A stretch of 64,000 nt of DNA from Ptiloglossa arizonensis (taxonomy: Eukaryota; Arthropoda; Insecta; Hymenoptera; Colletidae). Both the position numbers and the translations under genes were made by a program. Shown piece by piece: positions 1 through 10,659 of the stretch. Position 1 is the first letter of the stretch. Every line of letters starts with the position of its first letter. Below the pieces are notes generated by a model. It was not told the DNA's origin and searched no databases. It saw only the letters and a program-made list of their open reading frames with translations. Location of the stretch: NCBI RefSeq assembly GCF_051014685.1, contig NW_027478720.1, positions 186,001-250,000 of the forward strand, given 5' to 3'.

Positions 1-175
1 TCCGTTCGCGAGATGTGGCAGTTTGGAAGTAAGAAACGCTTGAGAAACTTAAAATTTTTGCAGTTCTGATGCTCGAAACGAATAACTAGAACTGCCTAGG
101 GGAAAACTACACCTACCGTTGTAATCGGGCGAGTTTCTACTTTCAGATGCAACAGAAATTTTGCGGATTGGTCAA
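1..175 (+). repeat. Reference monomer with internal landmarks
   Basis: One full unit, used here as the coordinate frame. Landmarks in monomer coordinates: TCGCGA palindrome at 6-11; GAAAC at 33-37, 44-48 and 75-79; an A-tract/T-tract AAAATTTT at 51-58; CCTAGG palindrome at 95-100; a CENP-B-box-like stretch at 114-130; AAATTTT at 156-162; and a dyad CGGATTG-GT-CAATCCG starting at 164 and running four bases into the next monomer. This copy differs from the consensus at a few sites, for example TTTTTG instead of TTTTCG near 55-60 and ACTGCC instead of ACGGCC near 91-96. The monomer shows no clear internal dimer structure. Confidence 0.95.
114..130 (+). other. CENP-B-box-like 17-mer (example), weak match
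   Basis: The stretch TACCGTTGTAATCGGGC matches seven of the nine core positions of the mammalian CENP-B box NTTCGNNNNANNCGGGN; the two T bases are A and C. It sits in the best-conserved part of the monomer and is repeated in nearly every unit. By my estimate a 7/9 match somewhere on either strand of a 175-bp monomer is expected by chance in a few cases out of ten, so this is a resemblance only. Confidence 0.3.
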
Positions 176-1225
176 TCCGTTCGCGAGATATGGCAGTTTG
201 GATGTAAGAAACGCTTGAGAAAGTCAAAATTTTCGCAGTTCTGATGCTCGAAACGAATAACTAGAACGGCCTAGGGGAAAAGTACGGATACCGTTGTAAT
301 CGGGCGGGTTTCTACTTTCAGATGCAACAGAAATTTTGCGGATTGGTCAATCCGTTCGCGAGATGTGGCAGTTTGGAGGTAAGAAACGCTTGAGAAACTC
401 AAAATTTTCGCAGTTCTGATGCTCGAAACGAATAACTAGAACGGCCTAGGGGAAAAGTACGCATACCGATGTAATTGGGCGAGTTTCTACTTTCAGATGC
501 AACAGAAATTTTGCGGATTGGTCGATCCGTTAGCGAGATATGGCAGTTTGGAAGTAAGAAACGCTTGAGAAACTCAAAATTTTCGCAGTTCTGATGCTCG
601 AAACGAATGACTAGAACGGCCTAGGGGAGAAGTACGCATACCGTTGTAATCGGGCGAGTTTCTACTTTCAGATGCAACAGAAATTTTGTGGATTGGTCGA
701 TCCGTTCGCGAGATGTGGCAGTTTGGAAGTAAGAAACGCTTGAGAAACTCAAAATTTTCGCATTTCTGATGCTCGAAACGAATAACTAGAACGGCCCAGG
801 GGAAAAGTGCGCATACCGTTGTAATCGGGCGAGTTTCTACTTTCAGATGCAACAGAAATTTTGCGGATTGGTCAATCCGTTCCCGAGATGTGGCAGTTTG
901 GAAGTAAGAAACGCTTGAGAAACTCAAAATTTTTCCAGTTCTGATGCTCGAAACGAATAACTAGAACTGCCTAGGGGAAAACTACACCTACCGTTGTAAT
1001 CGGGCGAGTTTCTACTTTCAGATGCCACAGAAATTTTGCGGATTGGTCAATCCGTGAGCGAGATATGGCAGTTTGGAGGTAAGAAACGCTTGAGAAACTC
1101 AAAATTTTCGCAGTTCTGAGGCTCGAAACGAATAACTAGAACGGTCTAGGGGAGAAGTACGCATACCGTTGTAATCGGGCGAGTTTCTACTTTCAGATGC
1201 AACAGAAATTTTGTGGATTGGTCGA

Positions 1226-2345
1226 TCCGTTCGCGAGATGTGGCAGTTTGGAAGTAAGAAACGCTTGAGAAACTCAAAATTTTTGCAGTTCTGATGCTCG
1301 AAACGAATAACTAGAACTGCCTAGGGGAAAACTACACCTACCGTTGTAATCGGGCGAGTTTCTACTTTCAGATGCAACAGAAATTTTGCGGATTGGTCAA
1401 TCCGTTCGCGAGATATGGCAGTTTGGATGTAAGAAACGCTTGAGAAAGTCAAAATTTTCGCAGTTCTGATGCTCGAAACGAATAACTAGAACGGCCTAGG
1501 GGAAAAGTACGGATACCGTTGTAATCGGGCGGGTTTCTACTTTCAGATGCAACAGAAATTTTGCGGATTGGTCAGTCCGTTCGCGAGATGTGGCAGTTTG
1601 GAGGTAAGAAACGCTTGAGAAACTCAAAATTTTCGCAGTTCTGATGCTCGAAACGAATAACTAGAACGGCCTAGGGGAAAAGTACGCATACCGATGTAAT
1701 TGGGCGAGTTTCTACTTTCAGATGCAACAGAAATTTTGCGGATTGGTCGATCCGTTAGCGAGATATGGCAGTTTGGAAGTAAGAAACGCTTGAGAAACTC
1801 AAAATTTTCGCAGTTCTGATGCTCGAAACGAATGACTAGAACGGCCTAGGGGAGAAGTACGCATACCGTTGTAATCGGGCGAGTTTCTACTTTCAGATGC
1901 AACAGAAATTTTGTGGATTGGTCGATCCGTTCGCGAGATGTGGCAGTTTGGAAGTAAGAAACGCTTGAGAAACTCAAAATTTTCGCATTTCTGATGCTCG
2001 AAACGAATAACTAGAACGGCCCAGGGGAAAAGTGCGCATACCGTTATAATCGGGCGAGTTTCTACTTTCAGATGCAACAGAAATTGTGCGGATTGGTCAA
2101 TCCGTTCCCGAGATGTGGCAGTTTGGAAGTAAGAAACGCTTGAGAAACTCAAAATTTTTGCAGTTCTGATGCTCGAAACGAATAACTAGAACTGCCTAGG
2201 GGAAAACTACACCTACCGTTGTAATCGGGCGAGTTTCTACTTTCAGATGCCACAGAAATTTTGCGGATTGGTCAATCCGTGAGCGAGATATGGCAGTTTG
2301 GAGGTAAGAAACGCTTGAGAAACTCAAAATTTTCGCATTTCTGAT
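1226..2345 (+). repeat. 7-monomer HOR, copy A2
   Basis: Repeats 1-1,120 at an offset of exactly 1,225 bp, with only scattered single-base differences (for example GTTATAATC near 2,043 and GAAATTGTGCGG near 2,082). The end of homology falls within a monomer rather than at a monomer boundary, as expected for unequal recombination between misaligned arrays. Confidence 0.93.
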
Positions 2346-2975
2346 GCTCGAAACGAATAACTGGAACGGCCTAGGGGAAAACTACACATGCCGTTGTAAT
2401 CGGGCAAGTCTCTACTTTCAGATGCAACAGAAATTTTGCGGATCGGTCAATCCGTTCGCAAGATGTGGCAGTTTGGAGGTAAGAAACGCTCGAGAAACTC
2501 AAAATTTTCGCAGTTCTGATGCTCGAAACGAATAACTAGAACGGCCTAGGGGAAAAGTACGCATACCGATGTAATCGGGCGAGTTTCTACTTTCAGATGC
2601 AACAGAAATTTTGCGGATTGGTCGATCCGTTCGCGAGATATGGCAGTTTGGAAGTAAGAAACGCTTGAGAAACTCAAAATTTTCGCAGTTCTGATGCTCG
2701 AAACGAATAACTAGAACCGCCTAGGGGAAAACTACACATACCGTTGTAATCGGGTGAGTTTCTACTTTTAGATGCAACAGAAATTTTGCGGATTGAACAA
2801 TCCGTGAGCGAGATATGGCAGTTTGGAGATAAGAAACGCTTGAGAAACTCAAAATTTTCGCAGTTCTGAGGCTCGAAACGAATAACTAGAACGGTCTAGG
2901 GGAGAAGTACGCATACCGTTGTAATCGGGCGAGTTTCTACTTTCAGATGCAACAGAAATTTTGTGGATTGGTCGA

Positions 2976-3675
2976 TCCGTTCGCGAGATGTGGCAGTTTG
3001 GAAGTAAGAAACGCTTGAGAAACTAAAAATTTTTGCAGTTCTGATGCTCGAAACGAATAACTAGAACTGCCTAGGGGAAAACTACACCTACCGTTGTAAT
3101 CGGGCGAGTTTCTACTTTCAGATGCAACAGAAATTTTGCGGATTGGTCAATCCCTTCGCGAGATATGGCAGTTTGGATGTAAGAAACGCTTGAGAAAGTC
3201 AAAATTTTCGCAGTTCTGATGCTCGAAACGAATAACTAGAACGGCCTAGGGGAAAAGTACGGATACCGTTGTAATCGGGCGGGTTTCTACTTTCAGATGC
3301 AACAGAAATTTTGCGGATTGGTCAGTCCGTTCGCGAGATGTGGCAGTTTGGATGTAAGAAACGCTTGAGAAACTCAAAATTTTCGCAGTTCTGATGCTCG
3401 AAACGAATAACTAGAACGGCCTAGGGGAAAAGTACGCATACCGATGTAATTGGGCGAGTTTCTACTTTCAGATGCAACAGAAATTTTGCGGATTGGTCTA
3501 TCCGTTAGCGAGATATGGCAGTTTGGAAGTAAGAAACGCTTGAGAAACTCAAAATTTTCGCAGTTCTGATGCTCGAAACGAATGACTAGAACGGCCTAGG
3601 GGAGAAGTACGCATACCGTTGTAATCGGGCGAGTTTCTACTTTCAGATGCAACAGAAATTTTGTGGATTGGTCGA
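2976..3675 (+). repeat. Partial third copy (A3) of the 7-monomer HOR
   Basis: Four monomers matching 1,226-1,925 at an offset of 1,750 bp (10 monomers), with the same ordered markers: GGGCGGGTTTC near 3,278, GATGTAATTGGG near 3,443 and TTAGCGAG near 3,504. Private changes include TCCCTTCGCG at 3,151 and a GATGTAAG in place of GAGGTAAG near 3,352. After 3,675 the order changes and the sequence follows other monomer types. Confidence 0.88.
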
Positions 3676-4025
3676 TCCGTTCGCGAGATGTGGCAGTTTG
3701 GAAGTAAGAAACGCTTGAGAAACTCAAAATTTTTGCAGTTCTGATGCTCGAAACGAATAACTAGAACTGCCTAGGGGAAAACTACACCTACCGTTGTAAT
3801 CGGGCGAGTTTCTACTTTCAGATGCCACAGAAATTTTGCGGATTGGTCAATCCGTTCGCTCGATATGGCAGTTTGGAGGTAAGAAACGCTTGAGAAACTC
3901 AAAATTTTCGCATTTCTGATGCTCGAAACGAATAACTAGAACGGCCCAGGGGAAAAGTGCGCATACCGTTGTAATCGGGCGAGTTTCTACTTTCAGATGC
4001 AACAGAAATTTTGCGGATTGGTCAA

Positions 4026-4750
4026 TCCGTTCCCGAGATGTGGCAGTTTGGAAGTAAGAAACGCTTGAGAAACTCAAAATTTTTGCAGTTCTGATGCTCG
4101 AAACGAATAACTAGAACTGCCTAGGGGAAAACTACACCTACCGTTGTAATCGGGCGAGTTTCTACTTTCAGATGCCACAGAAATTTTGCGGATTGGTCAA
4201 TCCGTGAGCGAGATATGGCAGTTTGGAGGTAAGAAACGCTTGAGAAACTCAAAATTTTCGCATTTCTGATGCTCGAAACGAATAACTGGAACGGCCTAGG
4301 GGAAAACTACACATACCGTTGTAATCGGGCGAGTTTCTACTTTCAGATGCAACAGAAATTTTGCGGATTGGTCAATCCGTTCGCGAGATGTGGCAGTTTG
4401 GAGGTAAGAAACGCTCGAGAAACTCAAAATTTTCGCAGTTCTGATGCTCGAAACGAATAACTAGAACGGCCTAGGGGAAAAGTACGCATACCGATGTAAT
4501 CGGGCGAGTTTCTACTTTCAGATGCAACAGAAATTTTGCGGATTGGTCGATCCGTTCGCGAGATATGGCAGTTTGGAAGTAAGAAACGCTTGAGAAACTC
4601 AAAATTTTCGCAGTTCTGATGCTCGAAACGAATAACTAGAACCGCCTAGGGGAAAACTACACATACCGTTGTAATCGGGTGAGTTTCTACTTTTAGATGC
4701 AACAGAAATTTTGCGGATTGAACAATCCGTGAGCGAGATATGGCAGTTTG
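4026..4750 (+). repeat. 11-monomer-offset duplication of 2,101-2,825
   Basis: Monomers from 2,101 to about 2,825 recur here at an offset of 1,925 bp (11 x 175). Shared markers are CCCGAGATG, GTGAGCGAG followed by CATTTCTGATG and TAACTGGAAC, the CGCTCGAG variant, and the CGGGTGAGTTTCTACTTTTAG monomer. The copies separate near 4,750, where this one reads GGATGTAAG and the other GGAGATAAG. Confidence 0.87.
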
Positions 4751-5502
4751 GATGTAAGAAACGCTTGAGAAACTCAAAATTTTCGCAGTTCTGATGCTCG
4801 AAACGAATAACTAGGACGGCCTAGGGGAAAACTACACATATCGTTGTAATCGGGCGAGTTTCTACTTTCAGATGCAACAGAAATTTTCCGGATTGGTCGA
4901 TCCGTTCGCGAAATATGGCAGTTTGGAAGTAAGAAACGCTTGAGAAACTAAAAATTTTCGCAGTTCTGATGCTCGAAACGAATGACTAGAACGGCCTAGG
5001 GGAGAAGTACGCATACCGTTGTCATCGGGCGAGCTTCTACTTTCAGATGCAACAAAAATTTTGCGGATTGATCAATCCGTTCGCGAGATATGGCAGTTTG
5101 GAGATAAGAAACGCATGAGAAACTCAAATTTTCGCAGTTCTGATGCTCGAAACGAATGACTAGAACGGCCTAGGGGAGAAGTACGCATACCGTTGTAATC
5201 GGGCGAGTTTCTACTTTCAGATGCAAGAGAAATTATGCGGATTGGTCAATCCGTTCGCGAGATATGGCCGTTTGGATGTAAGAAACGCTTGAGAAACTCA
5301 AAATTTTCGCAGTTCTGATGCTCGAAACGAATAACTAGGACGGCCTAGGGGAAAACTACACATACCGTTGTAATCGGGCGAGTTTCTACTTTCAGATGCA
5401 ACAGAAATTTTCCGGATTGGTCGATCCGTTCGCGAAATATGGCAGTTTGGAAGTAAGAAACGCTTGAGAAACTCAAAATTTTCGCAGTACTGATGCTCGA
5501 AA

Positions 5503-5517
5503 CGACTAAAACTAGGA
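5503..5517 (+). repeat. 177-bp monomer variant (+2 bp), first occurrence
   Basis: The usual CGAATAACTAGGAC is replaced by CGACTAAAACTAGGAC, adding 2 bp. The same change is found near 41,371, 44,523, 46,800, 48,030, 52,756 and 60,108, and I did not find it between 9 and 38 kb. It marks one monomer lineage and accounts for offsets such as 3,152 bp (18 x 175 + 2). Confidence 0.92.
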
Positions 5518-8500
5518 CGGCCGAGGGGAAAAGTGCGCATACCGTTGTAATCGGGCGAGTTTCTACTTTCAAATGCAACAGAAATTTGCGGATTGGTCTA
5601 TCCGTTCGCGAGATATGGCAGTTTGGAGGTAAGAAACGCTTGAGAAACCCAAAATTTTCGCACTTCTGATGCTCGAAACGAACAACTGGAACGGCCTAGG
5701 GGAAAACTTCACATACCGTTGTAATCGGGCGAGTTTCTACTTTCAGATGCAACAGAAATTTTGCGGATTGGTCAATCCGTTCGCGAGATGTGGCAGTTTG
5801 GAGGTAAGAAACGCTCGAGAAACTCAAAATTTTCGCAGTTCTGATGCTCGAAACGAATAACTAGAACGGCCTAGGGAAAAGTACGCATACCGATGTAATC
5901 GGGCGAGTTTCTACTTTCAGATGCAACAGAAATTTTGCGGATTGGTCGATCCGTTCGCGAGATGTGGCAGTTTGGAAGCAAGAAACGCTTGAGAAACTCA
6001 AAATTTTTGCAGTTCTGATGCTCGAAACGAATAACTAGAACTGCTAGGGGAAAACTACACCTACCGTTGTAATCGGGCGAGTTTCTACTTTCAGATGCCA
6101 CAGAAATTTTGCGGATTGGTCAATCCGTTCGCGAGATGTGGCAGTTTGGAGGTAAGAAACGCTCGAGAAACTCAAATTTTCGCAGTTCTGATGCTCGAAA
6201 CGAATAACTAGAACGGCCTAGGGGAAAAGTACGCATACCGATGTAATCGGGCGAGTTTCTACTTTCAGATGCAACAGAAATTTTGCGGATTGGTCGATCC
6301 GTTCGCGAGATATGGCAGTTTGGAAGTAAGAAACGCTTGAGAAACTCAAAATTTTCGCAGTTCTGATGCTCGAAACGAATAACTAGAACCGCCTAGGGGA
6401 AAACTACACATACCGTTGTAATCGGGTGAGTTTCTACTTTTAGATGCAACAGAAATTTTGCGGATTGAACAATCCGTGAGCGAGATATGGCAGTTTGGAG
6501 ATAAGAAACGCTTGAGAAACTCAAATTTTCGCAGTTCTGAGGCTCGAAACGAATAACTAGAACGGCCTAGGGGAGAAGTACGCATACCGTTGTAATCGGG
6601 CGAGTTTCTACTTTCAGATGCAACAGAAATTTTGTGGATTGGTCGATCCGTTCGCGAGATATGGCAGTTTGGAGGTAAGAAACGCTTGAGAAACCCAAAA
6701 TTTTCGCACTTCTGATGCTCGAAACGAACAACTGGAACGGCCTAGGGGAAAACTACACATACCGTTGTAATCGGGCGAGTTTCTACTTTCAGATGCAACA
6801 GAAATTTTGCGGATTGGTCAATCCGTTCGCGAGATGTGGCAGTTTGGAGGTAAGAAACGCTCGAGAAACTCAAAATTTTCGCAGTTCTGATGCTCGAAAC
6901 GAATAACTAGAACGGCCTAGGGGAAAAGTACGCATACCGATGTAATCGGCGAGTTTCTACTTTCAGATGCAACAGAAATTTGCGGATTGGTCGATCCGTT
7001 CGCGAGATGTGGCAGTTTGGAGGTAAGAAACGCTTGAGAAACTCAAAATTTTTGCAGTTCTGATGCTCGAAACGAATAACTAGAACTGCCTAGGGGAAAA
7101 CTACACCTACCGTTGTAATCGGGCGAGTTTCTACTTTCAGATGCCACAGAAATTTTGCGGATTGGTCAATCCGTTCGCGAGATGTGGCAGTTTGGAGGTA
7201 AGAAACGCTCGAGAAACTCAAAATTTTCGCAGTTCTGATGCTCGAAACGAATAACTAGAACGGCCTAGGGGAAAAGTACGCATACCGATGTAATCGGGCG
7301 AGTTTCTACTTTCAGATGCAACAGAAATTTTGCGGATTGGTCGATCCGTTCGCGAGATATGGCAGTTTGGAAGTAAGAAACGCTTGAGAAACTCAAAATT
7401 TTCGCAGTTCTGATGCTCGAAACGAATAACTAGAACCGCCTAGGGAAAACTACACATACCGTTGTAATCGGGTGAGTTTCTACTTTTAGATGCAACAGAA
7501 ATTTTGCGGATTGAACAATCCGTGAGCGAGATATGGCAGTTTGGAGATAAGAAACGCTTGAGAAACTCAAAATTTTCGCAGTTCTGAGGCTCGAAACGAA
7601 TAACTAGAGCGCCTAGGGGAGAAGTACGCATACCGTTGTAATCGGGCGAGTTTCTACTTTCAGATGCAACAGAAATTTTGTGGATTGGTCGATCCGTTCG
7701 CGAGATGTGGCAGTTTGGAGGTAAGAAACGCTTGAGAAACTCAAAATTTTTGCAGTTCTGATGCTCGAAACGAATAACTAGAACTGCCTAGGGGAAAACT
7801 ACACCTACCGTTGTAATCGGGCGAGTTTCTACTTTCAGATGCCACAGAAATTTTGCGGATTGGTCAATCCGTTCGCGAGATGTGGCAGTTTGGAGGTAAG
7901 AAACGCTCGAGAAACTCAAAATTTTCGCAGTTCTGATGCTCGAAACGAATAACTAGAACGGCCTAGGGGAAAAGTACGCATACCGATGTAATCGGGCGAG
8001 TTTCTACTTTCAGATGCAACAGAAATTTTGCGGATTGGTCGATCCGTTCGCGAGATATGGCAGTTTGGAAGTAAGAAACGCTTGAGAAACTCAAAATTTT
8101 CGCAGTTCTGATGCTCGAAACGAATAACTAGAGCGGCCTAGGGGAGAAGTACGCATACCGTTGTAATCGGGCGAGTTTCTACTTTCAGATGCAACAGAAA
8201 TTTTGTGGATTGGTCGATCCGTTCGCGAGATGTGGCAGTTTGGAAGTAAGAAACGCTTGAGAAACTCAAAATTTTTGCAGTTCTGATGCTCGAAACGAAT
8301 AACTAGAACTGCCTAGGGGAAAACTACACCTACCGTTGTAATCGGGCGAGTTTCTACTTTCAGATGCCACAGAAATTTTGCGGATTGGTCAATCCGTTCG
8401 CTCGATATGGCAGTTTGGAGGTAAGAAACGCTTGAGAAACTCAAAATTTTCGCAGTTCTGATGCTCGAAACGAATAACTGGAACGGCCTAGGGGAAAACT

Positions 8501-8555
8501 ACACATACCGTTGTAATCGGGCGAGTTTCTACTTTCAGATGCAACAGAAACTTTG

Positions 8556-8571
8556 CGGATTGATCAATCCG
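8556..8571. other. Perfect 16-bp palindrome at the monomer junction (example)
   Basis: CGGATTGATCAATCCG, fully self-complementary and centred on TGATCA. It is found in the monomer type that also has GAAACTTTGCGG or GAAACATTGCGG, for example near 12,231, 15,206, 16,781, 18,356, 23,781 and 43,381. Other monomers keep the two 7-bp arms with GT or AA as the centre (AA example at 2,789-2,804). Confidence 0.92.
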
Positions 8572-8909
8572 TTCGCGAGATATGGCAGTTTGGAGATAAG
8601 AAACGCTTGAGAAACTCAAAATTTTCGCAGTTCTGATGCTCGAAACGAATAAGTAGAACGGCCTAGGGGAAAACTACACCTACCGTTGTAATCGGGCGAG
8701 TTTCTACTTTCAGATGCAACAGAAATTTTGCGGATTGGTCAATCCGTTCGCGAGATATGGCAGTTTGGATGTAAGAAACGCTTGAGAAAGTCAAAATTTT
8801 CGCAGTTCTGATGCTCGAAACGAATAACTAGAACGGCCTAGGGGAAAAGTACGGATACCGTTGTAATCGGGCGGGTTTCTACTTTCAGATGCAACAGAAA
8901 TTTTTGCGG

Positions 8910-9784
8910 ATTGGTCAATCCGTTCGCGAGATGTGGCAGTTTGGAGGTAAGAAACGCTTGAGAAACTCAAAATTTTCGCAGTTCTGATGCTCGAAACGAA
9001 TAACTAGAACGGCCTAGGGGAAAAGTACGCATACCGATGTAATTGGGCGAGTTTCTACTTTCAGATGCAATAGAAATTTTGCGGATTGGTCGATCCGTTA
9101 GCGAGATATGGCAGTTTGGAAGTAAGAAACGCTTGAGAAACTCAAAATTTTCGCAGTTCTGATGCTCGAAACGAATGACTAGAACGGCCTAGGGGAGAAG
9201 TACGCATACCGTTGTAATCGGGCGAGTTTCTACTTTCAGATGCAACAGAAATTTTGTGGATTGGTCGATCCGTTCGCGAGATGTGGCAGTTTGGAAGTAA
9301 GAAACGCTTGAGAAACTCAAAATTTTTGCAGTTCTGATGCTCGAAACGAATAACTAGAACTGCCTAGGGGAAAACTACACCTACCGTTGTAATCGGGCGA
9401 GTTTCTACTTTCAGATGCCACAGAAATTTTGCGGATTGGTCAATCCGTTCGCTCGATATGGCAGTTTGGAGGTAAGAAACGCTTGAGAAACTCAAAATTT
9501 TCGCATTTCTGATGCTCGAAACGAATAACTAGAACGGCCCAGGGGAAAAGTGCGCATACCGTTGTAATCGGGCGAGTTTCTACTTTCAGATGCAACAGAA
9601 ATTTTGCGGATTGGTCAATCCGTTCCCGAGATGTGGCAGTTTGGAAGTAAGAAACGCTTGAGAAACTCAAAATTTTTGCAGTTCTGATGCTCGAAACGAA
9701 TAACTAGAACTGCCTAGGGGAAAACTACACCTACCGTTGTAATCGGGCGAGTTTCTACTTTCAGATGCCACAGAAATTTTGCGG
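8910..9784 (+). repeat. 5-monomer tandem duplication, first copy
   Basis: An 875-bp block repeated immediately at about 9,785-10,659. Both carry the rare GCAATAGAAA monomer, the CGCTCGATATGG monomer, CATTTCTGATG and GGCCCAGGGG in the same order. Only one copy exists in the corresponding stretch around 12,585-13,459, so this is a later tandem gain here or a loss there. Confidence 0.9.
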
Positions 9785-10659
9785 ATTGGTCAATCCGTTC
9801 GCGAGATGTGGCAGTTTGGAGGTAAGAAACGCTTGAGAAACTCAAAATTTTCGCAGTTCTGATGCTCGAAACGAATAACTAGAACGGCCTAGGGGAAAAG
9901 TACGCATACCGATGTAATTGGGCGAGTTTCTACTTTCAGATGCAATAGAAATTTTGCGGATTGGTCGATCCGTTAGCGAGATATGGCAGTTTGGAAGTAA
10001 GAAACGCTTGAGAAACTCAAAATTTTCGCAGTTCTGATGCTCGAAACGAATGACTAGAACGGCCTAGGGGAGAAGTACGCATACCGTTGTAATCGGGCGA
10101 GTTTCTACTTTCAGATGCAACAGAAATTTTGTGGATTGGTCGATCCGTTCGCGAGATGTGGCAGTTTGGAAGTAAGAAACGCTTGAGAAACTCAAAATTT
10201 TTGCAGTTCTGATGCTCGAAACGAATAACTAGAACTGCCTAGGGGAAAACTACACCTACCGTTGTAATCGGGCGAGTTTCTACTTTCAGATGCCACAGAA
10301 ATTTTGCGGATTGGTCAATCCGTTCGCTCGATATGGCAGTTTGGAGGTAAGAAACGCTTGAGAAACTCAAAATTTTCGCATTTCTGATGCTCGAAACGAA
10401 TAACTAGAACGGCCCAGGGGAAAAGTGCGCATACCGTTGTAATCGGGCGAGTTTCTACTTTCAGATGCAACAGAAATTTTGCGGATTGGTCAATCCGTTC
10501 CCGAGATGTGGCAGTTTGGAAGTAAGAAACGCTTGAGAAACTCAAAATTTTTGCAGTTCTGATGCTCGAAACGAATAACTAGAACTGCCTAGGGGAAAAC
10601 TACACCTACCGTTGTAATCGGGCGAGTTTCTACTTTCAGATGCCACAGAAATTTTGCGG
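9785..10659 (+). repeat. 5-monomer tandem duplication, second copy
   Basis: The second 875-bp copy, essentially identical to about 8,910-9,784. Borders lie inside monomers: on the left the first copy has GATGCAACAG where this one has GATGCCACAG, and on the right the following monomer has GTGAGCGAG instead of GTTCGCGAG. Confidence 0.9.

Larger units (their letters stand above)
1..1120 (+). repeat. 7-monomer HOR, copy A1
   Basis: Seven monomers that recur in the same order 1,225 bp (7 x 175) downstream. Diagnostic variants in order: CGGGCGGGTTTC in monomer 2 (about 301-320), GATGTAATTGGG in monomer 3 (about 470), TTAGCGAG in monomer 4 (about 529), TGTGGATTGG near 688, CATTTCTGATG near 762, CCCGAGATG near 883, and GTGAGCGAG near 1,054. 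Similarity to the next copy ends inside monomer 7, where this copy has GAGGCTCG and a GGTCTAGG variant and the second does not. Confidence 0.93.
4751..8905 (+). repeat. Mosaic satellite block with clustered one-base deletions
   Basis: Still entirely satellite, but the 175-bp register slips repeatedly. I count single-base deletions in homopolymer runs near 5,127, 5,583, 5,871, 6,042, 6,175, 6,523, 6,947, 6,977, 7,443 and 7,608, one insertion near 8,897, and one 177-bp monomer near 5,503. Their net of -7 matches the register shift between 3.8 kb and 9.4 kb. Within it a monomer group starting with GATGCCACAG and a CGCTCGAG monomer recurs near 6,097, 7,143 and 7,838, about 6 and 4 monomers apart. 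No gene or other element is present. Confidence 0.9.

Noticed and set aside
574..927. Minus-strand open frame of 117 codons, recurring at 1,799-2,152, 25,592-25,945, 30,142-30,495 and elsewhere
   Set aside because: It is two satellite monomers read through on the stop-poor strand. Copies recur only because the DNA repeats, the two halves translate monomers in different frames, and there is no sign of coding constraint.
2344..2535. Plus-strand open frame of 63 codons, recurring about a dozen times
   Set aside because: Slightly more than one monomer long and fully explained by the satellite. 175 = 3 x 58 + 1, so the frame cannot continue into a repeat protein.
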